From Advenella incenata (GTDB lineage: Bacteria; Pseudomonadota; Gammaproteobacteria; Burkholderiales; Burkholderiaceae_B): a DNA stretch of 64,000 nucleotides. The first letter of the stretch is position 1. The number at the start of each line of letters is the position of its first letter. The position numbers and the translations under genes were made by a program. This document shows positions 1 to 7,955 of the stretch, one piece after another. The stretch covers positions 682,001-746,000 of the forward strand of contig NZ_SHKO01000002.1 in the NCBI RefSeq assembly GCF_004217095.1, read 5' to 3'. The notes under the pieces were generated by a model, which was given only the letters and a program-made list of their open reading frames with translations, was not told the origin of the DNA and did not search any database.

Positions 1-761
1 CCCCACCACACCAGGGCCTCGAAGTTGTCCAGTCCCTGCTCCGCAATGGTCGGTGTGTCGGGAGCAGAGTGTAGTCGCGCTCGTCCCGAGGTACCCAGCA
101 GCTTGACTCGTTTGTCATCCAGTTGCGCCTTGATTTGCGACAAACCGGTAAACGTCATGTCTACATGCCCGCTTGCTACATCCAGCAAGGCCGGCCCGGC
201 CCCACGATAGGGCACTTTCAGCAAATTCAATTGTGTGGCTTCACGAAAGAGCTCTGCAGCCAGGTCGCTCGCCGAGCCCGCTCCCGATGTCGCAATCGTC
301 AATTGTTTGGGGCTCGTTTTGGCGTTGGCAAGAAGGGCTTGAATATTGTCGGCTTGCAGGGTTGAGCGCGCAGCCAGTCCCATGGCATAGGTAATGACCA
401 ATCCTACCGGCGTAAAATCTTCTGGGGTTTTGTAGGGCAGAGTGGGCAACAGGGTGGGGTTGGTCGCAAAGCTTGGGCTAACGATGAGCAGGGTATAGCC
501 GTCAGGGGCTGCTTTGGCGACGGCTTCGGTTCCGATCACGGTATTGCCGCCACCGCGATTGTCGACAATAACCGGTTGCTTGACCATGGCGGAGAATTTA
601 TCAGCCCACGCGCGCACGATAAAGTCGCCACCGCCGCCGGCAGCAAACGGAACGATAATACGTATTGGCTTATTGGGGTAGTCGCCTGCGCTGGCCGCAT
701 AACTTGGGGCGGCGGCCAGAGCGCTTGCCAACAGTGCAGCTTTGATCAGATGTTTCATCAT
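1..761 (-). CDS. Bug/TctC-family tripartite tricarboxylate receptor, 3' end cut by the window edge
   Basis: The reverse strand is open from the window edge back to two adjacent ATGs at 759-761 and 756-758, preceded by a GGAGAGAG ribosome site. The product starts MMKHLIKAALLAS, a signal peptide cleaved after an A-S-A-G-like region, then shows the Bug hallmarks: YPNKPIRIIVPFAAGG near residue 30, VDNRGGGNTVIG near 65, DGYTLL near 90, VPYRGAGPALLD near 170 and DTPTIAEQG at the visible end. Bug proteins are periplasmic receptors that hand carboxylates or other small solutes to TctAB-type permeases. About 253 codons are visible of a usual 320. No tctA or tctB lies nearby, so it is an orphan receptor. 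It is divergent from the acyl-CoA ligase that starts at 900; the 138-bp gap between them should hold both promoters. Confidence 0.9.
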   Translation of the reverse strand, partial: MMKHLIKAALLASALAAAPSYAASAGDYPNKPIRIIVPFAAGGGGDFIVRAWADKFSAMVKQPVIVDNRGGGNTVIGTEAVAKAAPDGYTLLIVSPSFATNPTLLPTLPYKTPEDFTPVGLVITYAMGLAARSTLQADNIQALLANAKTSPKQLTIATSGAGSASDLAAELFREATQLNLLKVPYRGAGPALLDVASGHVDMTFTGLSQIKAQLDDKRVKLLGTSGRARLHSAPDTPTIAEQGLDNFEALVWW

Positions 762-899
762 GTCTCTCTCCATTGAATGGATTGGAATTGTCATTTCTTG
801 TAGAGTGATCAAACTTAAAGGATCCAACAGTATACTATTGTGCACTAATGTGTATTTAAAGTAAACTGCGGGTATTCTCCCATGCTGAGGGGTAGTTTC

Positions 900-2495
900 A
901 TGAAAAGTCCGATTGACGTTTTGCGCAGCTATCGCCCTCACAACGGGACGCTTAATGACGCGTTTTCCAGTCGCTGCCAGCACCGGACAGACGATGTCTT
1001 TATTATCCAGTCGGGCGCATCGCTTACCTGGGGGCAATTCGGGGCGCGCTATGACAGGCTGGCACGTGCGTTGAAGGCGCGAGGCGTTGGCCGGGGCGAT
1101 CGGGTTGCCGTCGTGGGGCGCAATGACATGACTCATCTGCTGGCGCTATTTGCCCTGGCTCGTCTGGGCGCGGTCATGGTGCCGATGAATCCGGATTACA
1201 GTACGCGCGAATTAACCTATGCCTTTAACCATGCCGACGTCAAAGGCATTATCGCTCAGGCCGAACTTCTGCAATCGATTGAGCAGGCCACGCAGGCGAT
1301 GGTGCAAAAGCCATGGACATTGCTGTGGGGGCAAAGTCCGGCCGGCAACGCCGCCTCTGTCGAACAGGCTATTGATAATGCGCCAGATCTTCCTCTTTCG
1401 GACGAGGGGAGAGCCACCGACACCTGCGTCATTATCTATACCTCGGGCACTACCGGATATCCGAAAGGTGTGATGCACAGCCAGCATAATTTATTGCTGG
1501 CAGGAGAAGCGAATGTGGCGCGTTTGCATATGCAGCCGGATGATCGGGTGATGATTATTCTTCCCTTTTTCCATGTCAATGCCTTGTTTTATTCCATGTG
1601 CGGCGTGCTGGCTGCAGGCGCCAGTATGATCATCGAACCGCGGTTTTCGGCTACGCACTTTTGGAATACGGCAGCCGATCAAGGCGCGACCATCGTCAAT
1701 ATTATCGAAGCGATTGGCACGATCCTGTGCGCGCGCGACCGGTCTGAATATCGCCCGGACCATCGTTTGCGGGTTGTGTATGGCGTGCGCAAGAAGGCGG
1801 CCGAAGTATTCCGACGCGAATTTGGCATCGATCATTTGTTCTCGGGTTTTGGGATGACTGAAATCCCGGGGGTAACCTGCAATCCCTACGATGGGCCGGA
1901 TAAAGCCGGCAGCATGGGGGTGATCGGCGCCCATCCGGATCCGGACAGGCCGTGGGCCGTATGCCGGGTGGTTGATGATGACGGTTGTGATGTCGGCACG
2001 GACCAGGCTGGTGAGTTGTGGGTGAAATCGCCCATTGTCATGCAAGGATATTTTCGCGATCCCGAGCAGACCGAGCTGGCCTTTCATGACGGCTGGCTCA
2101 AGACAGGCGATTTGGTGCGGCGTGATGCCGAAGGCTTTTATTTTCACATCTCCCGCAAGAAAGACATTATCAGACGGCGCGGTGAGAACATCGCTGCAGC
2201 CGAACTTGAAATGGTGATTGGCGAACATCCGAACGTCTTTCAGGTCGCTGCGTTGGCGGTGCCTTCTGAAATGGGCGAGGACGATATCTTTGTGGCCGTG
2301 GTTGCCAAGCCGGGCCTGGCGCTAAGCGAATCTGAGGTGGCTGCTTGGTGCGCGGACCGGCTTGCCGCTATCAAGGTGCCGCGTTATGTTGTTTTACTTG
2401 AAACCTTGCCGCTTACTCCCACTCACAAAATCGCCAAGGCAGTGTTGCGTAACGATGCGCAAATACGCGCCAGGGCGGTGGATTTGCAAGGATGA
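900..2495 (+). CDS. AMP-dependent acyl-CoA synthetase/ligase
   Basis: Member of the adenylate-forming ANL superfamily, which activates a carboxylic acid with ATP and joins it to CoA. Visible motifs are the phosphate-binding loop YTSGTTGYPKGV near residue 180, GFGMTE (motif A5) near 315, WLKTGDLV near 398, the hinge region KKDIIRRRGENI just after it, and the C-terminal lysine in PTHKIAK near 508. A start at 882 is also possible, but the ATG at 900 has a GAGGGG ribosome site seven bases upstream, giving 531 residues, normal for the family. The general look resembles CaiC-like medium or short-chain ligases, but the substrate cannot be read from sequence. It is followed by a citryl-CoA-lyase-like gene, suggesting that the acyl-CoA made here is cleaved by the next enzyme, and is divergent from a Bug receptor that may bring in the acid. 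Confidence 0.9.
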   Translation: MKSPIDVLRSYRPHNGTLNDAFSSRCQHRTDDVFIIQSGASLTWGQFGARYDRLARALKARGVGRGDRVAVVGRNDMTHLLALFALARLGAVMVPMNPDYSTRELTYAFNHADVKGIIAQAELLQSIEQATQAMVQKPWTLLWGQSPAGNAASVEQAIDNAPDLPLSDEGRATDTCVIIYTSGTTGYPKGVMHSQHNLLLAGEANVARLHMQPDDRVMIILPFFHVNALFYSMCGVLAAGASMIIEPRFSATHFWNTAADQGATIVNIIEAIGTILCARDRSEYRPDHRLRVVYGVRKKAAEVFRREFGIDHLFSGFGMTEIPGVTCNPYDGPDKAGSMGVIGAHPDPDRPWAVCRVVDDDGCDVGTDQAGELWVKSPIVMQGYFRDPEQTELAFHDGWLKTGDLVRRDAEGFYFHISRKKDIIRRRGENIAAAELEMVIGEHPNVFQVAALAVPSEMGEDDIFVAVVAKPGLALSESEVAAWCADRLAAIKVPRYVVLLETLPLTPTHKIAKAVLRNDAQIRARAVDLQG

Positions 2496-2586
2496 AAACC
2501 TCGCTGGCAGCTTGCTTGCCGGTTAAGTGCAACTGGACTGGCGCATGCTGCGCCCCCTAATCTATCAGCGCAAAGGACAATGACAC

Positions 2587-3360
2587 ATGGCTAAACGCAA
2601 ACAGCTTAGAACCGATATCAGTTGGAGTACCGAAGATACGATCACCATCAAGGGCCTGGACCTTTGCCGGGACATCATGGGCAAGGTCTCGCTGGGCGAT
2701 ATGGCCTTTCTGGAATTGACCGATCGCCTGCCCGACGAACGGGAGTCCCGGGTATTCAATGCGCTGGCTGTCATTTTGGTGGAGCATGGCATGACGCCTA
2801 GTGCAATCGTGACCCGCATGACCATTTGCGGTGCACCTGAGGCCATGCAGGCCGCAGTGGCTGCCGGCTTGAATGGACTTGGCAGTGTGTTTGTTGGCAG
2901 TATGGAGAATGCGGCGCGATTGCTGCAAACCGCGTTGCCGGATCCGGCCGCAGAGGTAGATATTGCTGCGCTTGCCAGGCAGATTGTTGAGCAGGAGCGC
3001 AGTAATGGCAGAACCATTCCCGGGATCGGCCATCACATTCATAAACCTGTGGATCCGCGTGCACCGCGCTTATTCGACATAGCCCAAGAAAATGGTTTTT
3101 CGGGGCCGTATGTCGCGTTAATGAAGGCGGTGGCCGATGAAGCCGGCAGGCAACTGGGCAAGAGCCTGCCCGTGAATGCGACAGGGGCGATTGCCGCTGT
3201 GGCCAGTGAACTGCAGATTCCGTGGAATATTGTTCGGGGAATTGGCGTGATGGCTCGCGCAATTGGGTTGGTGGCACATGTCCTGGAAGAGCTGCGTGAT
3301 CCCATGGCGCGGGAAATCAAAGCCATGGTGGAGGAGCAGGCCACCGCGCATCATCGCTGA
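2587..3360 (+). CDS. citryl-CoA lyase-like protein (short citrate synthase family)
   Basis: 257 residues, much shorter than citrate synthase (about 430) and matching the free-standing citryl-CoA lyase-like branch of that fold. The central PGIGHHIHKPVDPR near residue 145 corresponds to the GHxxYKxxDPR histidine block of citrate synthases. The segment where citrate synthases and ATP-citrate lyases carry the catalytic aspartate (NVD) reads NATGAI here, so that residue appears replaced. The family cleaves or forms citryl-CoA-like thioesters in a retro-Claisen reaction. The gene lies 91 bp downstream of the acyl-CoA ligase on the same strand, with AAAGGACAATGACAC before the ATG, so activation followed by cleavage is a reasonable inference. 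A paralogue lies at 27028-27846. The function name is tentative because of the substituted residue. Confidence 0.75.
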   Translation: MAKRKQLRTDISWSTEDTITIKGLDLCRDIMGKVSLGDMAFLELTDRLPDERESRVFNALAVILVEHGMTPSAIVTRMTICGAPEAMQAAVAAGLNGLGSVFVGSMENAARLLQTALPDPAAEVDIAALARQIVEQERSNGRTIPGIGHHIHKPVDPRAPRLFDIAQENGFSGPYVALMKAVADEAGRQLGKSLPVNATGAIAAVASELQIPWNIVRGIGVMARAIGLVAHVLEELRDPMAREIKAMVEEQATAHHR

Positions 3361-3512
3361 ATGCTGGCCGGGTAGATAGTGATGATGGCTGCTATTGCTG
3401 TAGCCGCGCGTCGGGTGCTACAGCCGGTCACAAACCGGCGCCGGACAGATACTCGAATATCTAAAGACCAAGGCGTTATCACTTTAATAATGATGATGCG
3501 TTTATCATTATG

Positions 3513-3528
3513 TCAATATCGATATTGA
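3513..3528. promoter_or_regulatory. perfect 16-bp palindrome upstream of the nitroreductase
   Basis: TCAATATCGATATTGA is a perfect inverted repeat in the 230-bp gap before the nitroreductase gene at 3591, about 63 bp from its ATG. Its length and position suit a dimeric repressor or activator site. No other function for the stretch 3361-3590 was seen. Confidence 0.4.
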
Positions 3529-3590
3529 TGATGAGCGCCACGGTGAGCGTGGTGTAGCCAGTCATCCCTATTTGGAGTTGTATTCAAACT

Positions 3591-4442
3591 ATGAGTAAAG
3601 ATTCTTCAATTCATGCATCGGCCCCCGGCGCTGCACAAGATCTTGTGCAGGCACGTTATCAGCAGGCTGCATTCATTCCAGACGAAGTCAATGCAACCAT
3701 AGAGACGCTGTTTAACCATCGTTCGGTGCGCGCCTATACGGACGAGGCGCTCAAGCCAGGCACCCTGGAGTTGCTGGTTGCGGCTGCGCAGTCAGCCTCC
3801 ACCTCGTCCAATTTGCAGACCTGGAGCGTGGTCGCAGTTCAGGATGCCGCACGCAAGGACCGGTTGGCGCAACTGGCCGGCAACCAGGAGCACATACGAC
3901 GCTGCCCGCTATTTCTGGTCTGGGTGGCCGACCTGTCGCGCCTGAAGATGCTAGGCGTCAAGCGCGGCGTGGCGCATGATGGCCTGACGTATATGGAGGC
4001 GTTCCTTGTTGCCGCCATCGATTCGGCGCTGGCGGCGCAGAATGCGGCGGTTGCTGCCGAATCAATGGGGTTGGGCGTGGTCTATATCGGTGGGATGCGC
4101 AATCATCCCGAGCAAGTGGCCAAAGAGCTTGGTTTGCCCGAGTATGCATTCGCGACTTTCGGTATGTGCATTGGCTATCCGGATCCGCTTAAACCAGCGT
4201 CGGTCAAACCACGCCTTCCTCAGGCGGCGGTACTGCACAAAGAGCAATACGATGCCTCTGCCCTGGAGGCGTCGGCGCAAAGTTATAACGCGACCATGGA
4301 TGAGTTCTATAAGGCGCAGGGCATGAAGAACAACGGGCCGTGGGATCTGCATTCTCTGAACCGGATCCGCGGACCGGAAGCGCTGACCGGCCGCCATCGG
4401 CTGGTTGAGGCGCTGAATAATCTGGGGTTCAAGCTGCGATAA
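3591..4442 (+). CDS. nitroreductase family protein (NfsA-like FMN oxidoreductase)
   Basis: 283 residues of the flavin-containing nitroreductase fold. The N-terminal FNHRSVRAYTDEAL near residue 45 is the typical FMN-phosphate-binding HRSxRxY motif, SASTSSNLQTWSVV near 75 is the second FMN contact, and GLGVVYIGGMRNHPEQVAKELGLPE near 160-190 is the loop typical of NfsA-type enzymes. These soluble NADPH-dependent enzymes reduce nitroaromatics, quinones or related electrophiles. The nearest GGAG is 13 bases from the ATG, so translation may be modest. It precedes the merR gene at 4551 by 108 bp on the same strand. Both the nitroreductase and the MerR/decarboxylase pair would fit a response to reactive electrophiles, but co-regulation is only inferred. 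Confidence 0.88.
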   Translation: MSKDSSIHASAPGAAQDLVQARYQQAAFIPDEVNATIETLFNHRSVRAYTDEALKPGTLELLVAAAQSASTSSNLQTWSVVAVQDAARKDRLAQLAGNQEHIRRCPLFLVWVADLSRLKMLGVKRGVAHDGLTYMEAFLVAAIDSALAAQNAAVAAESMGLGVVYIGGMRNHPEQVAKELGLPEYAFATFGMCIGYPDPLKPASVKPRLPQAAVLHKEQYDASALEASAQSYNATMDEFYKAQGMKNNGPWDLHSLNRIRGPEALTGRHRLVEALNNLGFKLR

Positions 4443-4513
4443 GGGTATCCTGAGGGCCGGCAGGCGGGTGCGCTGCGGGCTCTTGCACTCCAGTTCCTGC
4501 AAATAAAAAGTGC

Positions 4514-4551
4514 TTGACTTAGAGCGCACTCTAACTTCTACCATTACGCCA
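4514..4551 (+). promoter_or_regulatory. MerR-type promoter with 19-bp spacer and internal palindrome
   Basis: A -35 TTGACT (4514-4519) and -10 TACCAT (4539-4544) are separated by 19 bp, the over-long spacing typical of promoters activated by MerR proteins through DNA distortion. The spacer carries the inverted repeat TTAGAG-CGCA-CTCTAA (4519-4534), the classic place for a MerR dimer. The expected transcription start, seven bases after the -10, falls on the A of the merR ATG at 4551, so the message may be leaderless. Confidence 0.7.
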
Positions 4552-5006
4552 TGGAATCCTATCTGACCATCGACGAAGTCGCCAAGCGCACGGGCCTGAC
4601 GGCCTACACCTTGCGCTACTACGAGCGCATCGGCCTGATTGCTTCAATCGCCCGAACAACGGGCGGGCAACGGCGCTATGCGGCATCGGACATGGCCTGG
4701 ATTGAATTTCTGCTACGGTTGCGGACGACGAATATGCCAATCGGCAAGATGCAGACGTTCGCAAGACTGCGTGGCGTTGGGGACTCTACGGTATCGGATC
4801 GTCGCCAGATGCTGGAAGAACACTTGACAGACGTTCTTTCGGAAATCGAGGCATTGCGCCAATCGGCAGATGCTTTGCAGGCAAAAATCGACTATTACCG
4901 CTCACTTGAGCATCCCTCGGCGCCGGATTCACCCTCTGATGAAGGACATGGTAATGAAGAACGAAAGCCGCTACGAACGAGGTCTCGCAAAGCTGCGGGA
5001 GATTGA
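4551..5006 (+). CDS. MerR family transcriptional regulator (AdhR/NmlR-like)
   Basis: 151 residues. LTIDEVAKRTGLTAYTLRYY at residues 5-24 is the MerR helix-turn-helix and wing entry; GGQRRYAASD near 43 is the wing; a coiled coil spans about residues 85-120 (LEEHLTDVLSEIEALRQSAD). The last 30 residues are polar and probably disordered. It most resembles the AdhR/NmlR group, which in Bacillus controls a carboxymuconolactone decarboxylase gene in response to aldehydes and other electrophiles; here such a gene overlaps downstream. The protein contains no cysteine at all, so the thiol-based sensing described for that group cannot apply unchanged. Its own promoter carries the palindrome described at 4514-4551, so autoregulation is likely. 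Confidence 0.9.
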   Translation: MESYLTIDEVAKRTGLTAYTLRYYERIGLIASIARTTGGQRRYAASDMAWIEFLLRLRTTNMPIGKMQTFARLRGVGDSTVSDRRQMLEEHLTDVLSEIEALRQSADALQAKIDYYRSLEHPSAPDSPSDEGHGNEERKPLRTRSRKAAGD

Positions 5007-5337
5007 TGGGAAGGCCGGTGAGCACGTCCTGGAAAGTCTCGATGGGATTGCCCCGGACTTTGCGCGATATCTGATCGAATTCCCCTTCGGGGATATTTAT
5101 AGCCGGCCTGGTCTGGACCTCAAAAGCCGGGAGATTGCGGTCGTGGCCGCGCTTACCGCGCTGGGCAATGCAGCGCCTCAGCTCAAGGTGCATATTCAGG
5201 CCGCACTCAATGTGGGCGTGACAAGGACGGAAATTGTCGAAACCATTATGCAGATGGCAGTCTACGCCGGATTTCCTGCAGCGCTCAATGGACTGGCAGT
5301 CGCAAAGGAAGTGTTTGCACAGGAAGCCGAGCAATGA
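4954..5337 (+). CDS. carboxymuconolactone decarboxylase family protein
   Basis: 127 residues of the all-helical CMD/AhpD fold. The core LKSREIAVVAALTALGNAAPQLKVHI near residues 45-70 and the following GVTRTEIVETIMQMAVYAGFPAALN match the gamma-carboxymuconolactone decarboxylase branch. The CxxC pair of AhpD peroxidases is absent, so it is not an alkylhydroperoxidase. Upstream ATGs at 4939 and 4948 exist, but the one at 4954 has AAGGA seven bases before it. The start overlaps merR by 53 bp in another frame, so the two genes are almost certainly co-transcribed and probably translationally coupled. True 4-carboxymuconolactone decarboxylation is unlikely from context, since no protocatechuate genes adjoin; a stress-related role like that of the AdhR-controlled homologue in Bacillus fits better. 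Confidence 0.85.
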   Translation: MKNESRYERGLAKLREIDGKAGEHVLESLDGIAPDFARYLIEFPFGDIYSRPGLDLKSREIAVVAALTALGNAAPQLKVHIQAALNVGVTRTEIVETIMQMAVYAGFPAALNGLAVAKEVFAQEAEQ

Positions 5338-5545
5338 AGCCGATAGTGGTTCATACTGCCCTTGCCATGGGCTTGGGCAAGAACTGCGTGAATGTCAGGC
5401 TTAATGAATCTGGCATGCCTGCCGCTTCAGCAACTGAACATATAAGGGGCTGGCGCCGTACTCTGGATATAATGGTCCGTTCCTTACCTCATCCATTTTC
5501 GGCAGTGCGCGAACAATGAAATCTAAAAACGCGAATGATTGACTT

Positions 5546-6442
5546 ATGCAAAAACGTTTGACGCCTTCCATCACTGCTTTACAGTGTTTTGAAGCGGTAG
5601 CGCGACATATGAGCTTTACGCGTGCCGCCGAAGAAATGCACTTGACGCAAAGTGCGGTCAGCAAGCAGATCGCACAGCTCGAATCAATCCTGAAACACCC
5701 ATTGTTTCGCCGCGTCAGACAGCGCTTACAGTTGACGCCTGCCGGACTGCTGTATCAGTCTGAAGTCAAAGAAATACTGACACGAATTGATATGTCCTCA
5801 CGCTATATCCTCTCTTATGGCAGCGAAACCGAGGTTCTGACGATCGGTACGCAGCCGACGTTCGGCGCGCGCTGGCTCATACCACGCCTGAATCGGTTCA
5901 TGAAAGAAAATCCGAGTATTCATATCAAGGTACAAAGCGAGCTCAAGCCATTTGATCTCGTGCAGGCCAATATTGATATCGCTTTTTTTTACGGACGGGG
6001 AACATTGCCCGGGGCGGAATGCAAGGAGATGTTCGAAGCGGGGATGGTACCGGTGTGCCATCCTGATCTGATGCCGCAAGAAGGTATCGGCGAACTGGCC
6101 AGTCTGGCAGATATGAGTCTGATTCAATGCGCGTCGCGTCCGGAGGCATGGCACGATTGGTTTTTTCATCAGAATTTTCATACAAACAGTAGCTATAACG
6201 GCCCCAGATTCGACACGTTCTATATGTGCATGAGGGCAGCGCAGGCCGGTTGCGGCATTGCCATGGTACCGCGCTTGCTGGTTGACGAAGAATTGCGTGA
6301 TGGCAAATTGATTATTCCCTGGCATTATGAACAGCCCAGTGATGGATCGTACTTTGTTGCCTATTCGGAGCACTCTGCAGAAGTGCCGAAAATCAAAGCC
6401 TTTGTGGCATTTGTCCAATCAGAGGTCGCCAGTGGCCTGTAA
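5546..6442 (+). CDS. LysR family transcriptional regulator (GcvA-like)
   Basis: 298 residues. The N-terminal winged helix covers about residues 5-65, with SFTRAAEEMHLTQSAVSKQI near 24-43 as the recognition region; the periplasmic-binding-like effector domain begins near 95 (TIGTQPTFGARWLIPRLNRF). The form of the effector domain entry is that of the GcvA/AmpR group. The gene stands alone: 208 bp after the CMD gene and 257 bp before the 2-hydroxyacid oxidase on the same strand. It could control that oxidase and its Bug receptor, but no divergent partner shows this directly. Confidence 0.9.
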   Translation: MQKRLTPSITALQCFEAVARHMSFTRAAEEMHLTQSAVSKQIAQLESILKHPLFRRVRQRLQLTPAGLLYQSEVKEILTRIDMSSRYILSYGSETEVLTIGTQPTFGARWLIPRLNRFMKENPSIHIKVQSELKPFDLVQANIDIAFFYGRGTLPGAECKEMFEAGMVPVCHPDLMPQEGIGELASLADMSLIQCASRPEAWHDWFFHQNFHTNSSYNGPRFDTFYMCMRAAQAGCGIAMVPRLLVDEELRDGKLIIPWHYEQPSDGSYFVAYSEHSAEVPKIKAFVAFVQSEVASGL

Positions 6443-6460
6443 GTGCAAGCGCACGGGTTC

Positions 6461-6496
6461 ATGAAAAAAAGGAATGATGGGGTCATATTTTTTCAT
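6461..6496 (+). terminator. possible rho-independent terminator after the LysR gene
   Basis: ATGAAAAAA (6461-6469) and TTTTTTCAT (6488-6496) form a 9-bp inverted repeat 19 bp after the lysR stop, with a short additional TGA/TCA pairing inside. The stem is AT-rich, so the call is weak. The rest of 6497-6699 shows only an imperfect GC-rich inverted repeat around 6550-6580 (TGACCCGGG against CCCGGTCA). Confidence 0.35.
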
Positions 6497-6699
6497 TTGG
6501 CTGACACTATCGAACGTGCTTTAATGGCTGTCTTTGTTGCTTGCCTTCCGGGTTGACCCGGGGAAACGGCACCCGGTCAGCGCGGTCAAAGCACCCAAAG
6601 GGTTTGCACCTGCTGTTCCGGATATTCTCACCTTTGTAATCCCGGTGTCCTGCATACCGTGTGAGTGAGATTTCAGAAGTCATAACAGCAGAGAAGCAT

Positions 6700-7872
6700 A
6701 TGAAGAACGTTGATCGCTACTATTCCATATCCGACTTTGAAAAGAAAGCCAGGAAACGTTTGCCTCGTTGCGTGGCGGGTTACGTGTGTGGCGGCACCGA
6801 GGATGAAGCCTCTTTATCCGAGAGTCTGTCTGTCATGAAGCGCATCGGGTTCAGGCATCGAGGCCTGCAGCCGGTCGAGCAGCGTTCGAGCGAGATATCC
6901 ATTTTCGGGCATACCTATGCAATGCCCGTGGGATTTGCTCCTACAGGCTTTTCCGCTATCGTGATGCATGAATGTGATCTGGCGCTTGCCACAGTGGCAA
7001 TGCAGGCCCGGATTCCGTTTGTGATCAGCGGAGCGTCGAACGTGCCGCTGGAACAATTGCAACAGGCCACCGGGAATCGGTGCTGGTATCAGGCATATCT
7101 TCCTGGTGATACTCCGCGTATCGACAAACTGCTGACACGGTTGAAGCGGGCACAAATTCCGGTGCTAGTTGTGACCGTCGACACCTGCGTTGCCGGCAAT
7201 CGCGAGAACATCAAGCGACTGGATTTTACCGTGCCCTTCAAGATAAGTCCCAGACTGATCCTGGACGGGATATTGCATCCGCAATGGAGTGTGAATGTTT
7301 TCATGCGAACGCTGATCAAAAGCGGTGTTCCCAGATTCTCCAATCTTTACGAGGAAATTGGCCCGCCCATTACGGAAGATCCGCCTAACGGATTTCGTGG
7401 CGGCCGCGATAAGCTGTCCTGGGAGCACATACGCTGGATACGGGAAAACTGGGATGGCAAGCTGGTGCTCAAAGGCGTGATGCATCCGGAAGATGCCCGG
7501 GCGGCAGTAGCGGCAGGTGTTGACGGGCTGATTGTATCGAACCACGGCGGAAGGCAATTGGACGGATCTATCTCACCGTTGCAGGCGTTGCCTGATATTG
7601 TCGATGCTGTTTCAGGCACGATGCCGGTCATGATCGATGGTGGATTCAGACGTGGTGCCGACGTACTTAAGGCAGTTGCGCTGGGCGCCAGTATGGTATT
7701 TACGGGCAGGCCACAGTTATACGGAGCAGCCGTGGCTGGTACAACAGGCATTCGTAAAGTGGTCGATATTTTTCTTTCTGAAATTGATACCAATATGGCT
7801 TTGCTAGGCTGCAGCCGTCTGCCAGAGCTGACATCCGATTGCCTGCAGAAGATCGATGCCCCACGGCTATAA
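6700..7872 (+). CDS. FMN-dependent alpha-hydroxy-acid oxidase/dehydrogenase
   Basis: 390 residues from the ATG at 6700 (a GTG at 6661 would add 13 residues without a better ribosome site). Family hallmarks: RLPRCVAGYVCGGTEDE near the N-terminus, MPVGFAPTGFSAI for FMN binding, the active-site segment SNHGGRQLDGS near residue 281 with the catalytic His and substrate Arg, and DGGFRRGADVLKAVALGAS plus TGRP for the FMN phosphate. Members (lactate, glycolate, mandelate and lactate-2-monooxygenase types) oxidise L-2-hydroxyacids to 2-oxoacids. The protein has no signal peptide; some relatives bind the inner membrane. A Bug receptor starts 83 bp downstream, which suggests an imported hydroxyacid as substrate. 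Which acid cannot be told. Confidence 0.9.
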   Translation: MKNVDRYYSISDFEKKARKRLPRCVAGYVCGGTEDEASLSESLSVMKRIGFRHRGLQPVEQRSSEISIFGHTYAMPVGFAPTGFSAIVMHECDLALATVAMQARIPFVISGASNVPLEQLQQATGNRCWYQAYLPGDTPRIDKLLTRLKRAQIPVLVVTVDTCVAGNRENIKRLDFTVPFKISPRLILDGILHPQWSVNVFMRTLIKSGVPRFSNLYEEIGPPITEDPPNGFRGGRDKLSWEHIRWIRENWDGKLVLKGVMHPEDARAAVAAGVDGLIVSNHGGRQLDGSISPLQALPDIVDAVSGTMPVMIDGGFRRGADVLKAVALGASMVFTGRPQLYGAAVAGTTGIRKVVDIFLSEIDTNMALLGCSRLPELTSDCLQKIDAPRL

Positions 7873-7955
7873 CGATTGTGATCAAACGCTAAATAGAGCA
7901 CGAAAATAATACGGCCCCGGCGCTGTCGGGCGATGATACTTTATTGGATGGAACC

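Noticed and set aside
1491-2228. 245-codon reverse-strand frame inside the acyl-CoA ligase gene
   Set aside because: It is antisense to a well-supported enzyme gene with all motifs and has no recognisable domain or ribosome site.
2587-3360. Housekeeping citrate synthase
   Set aside because: 257 residues is far too short and the catalytic aspartate region differs.
5334-5519. 61-codon frame overlapping the CMD stop by ATGA
   Set aside because: The overlap is suggestive, but the peptide has no recognisable domain, odd composition and no support beyond the overlap.
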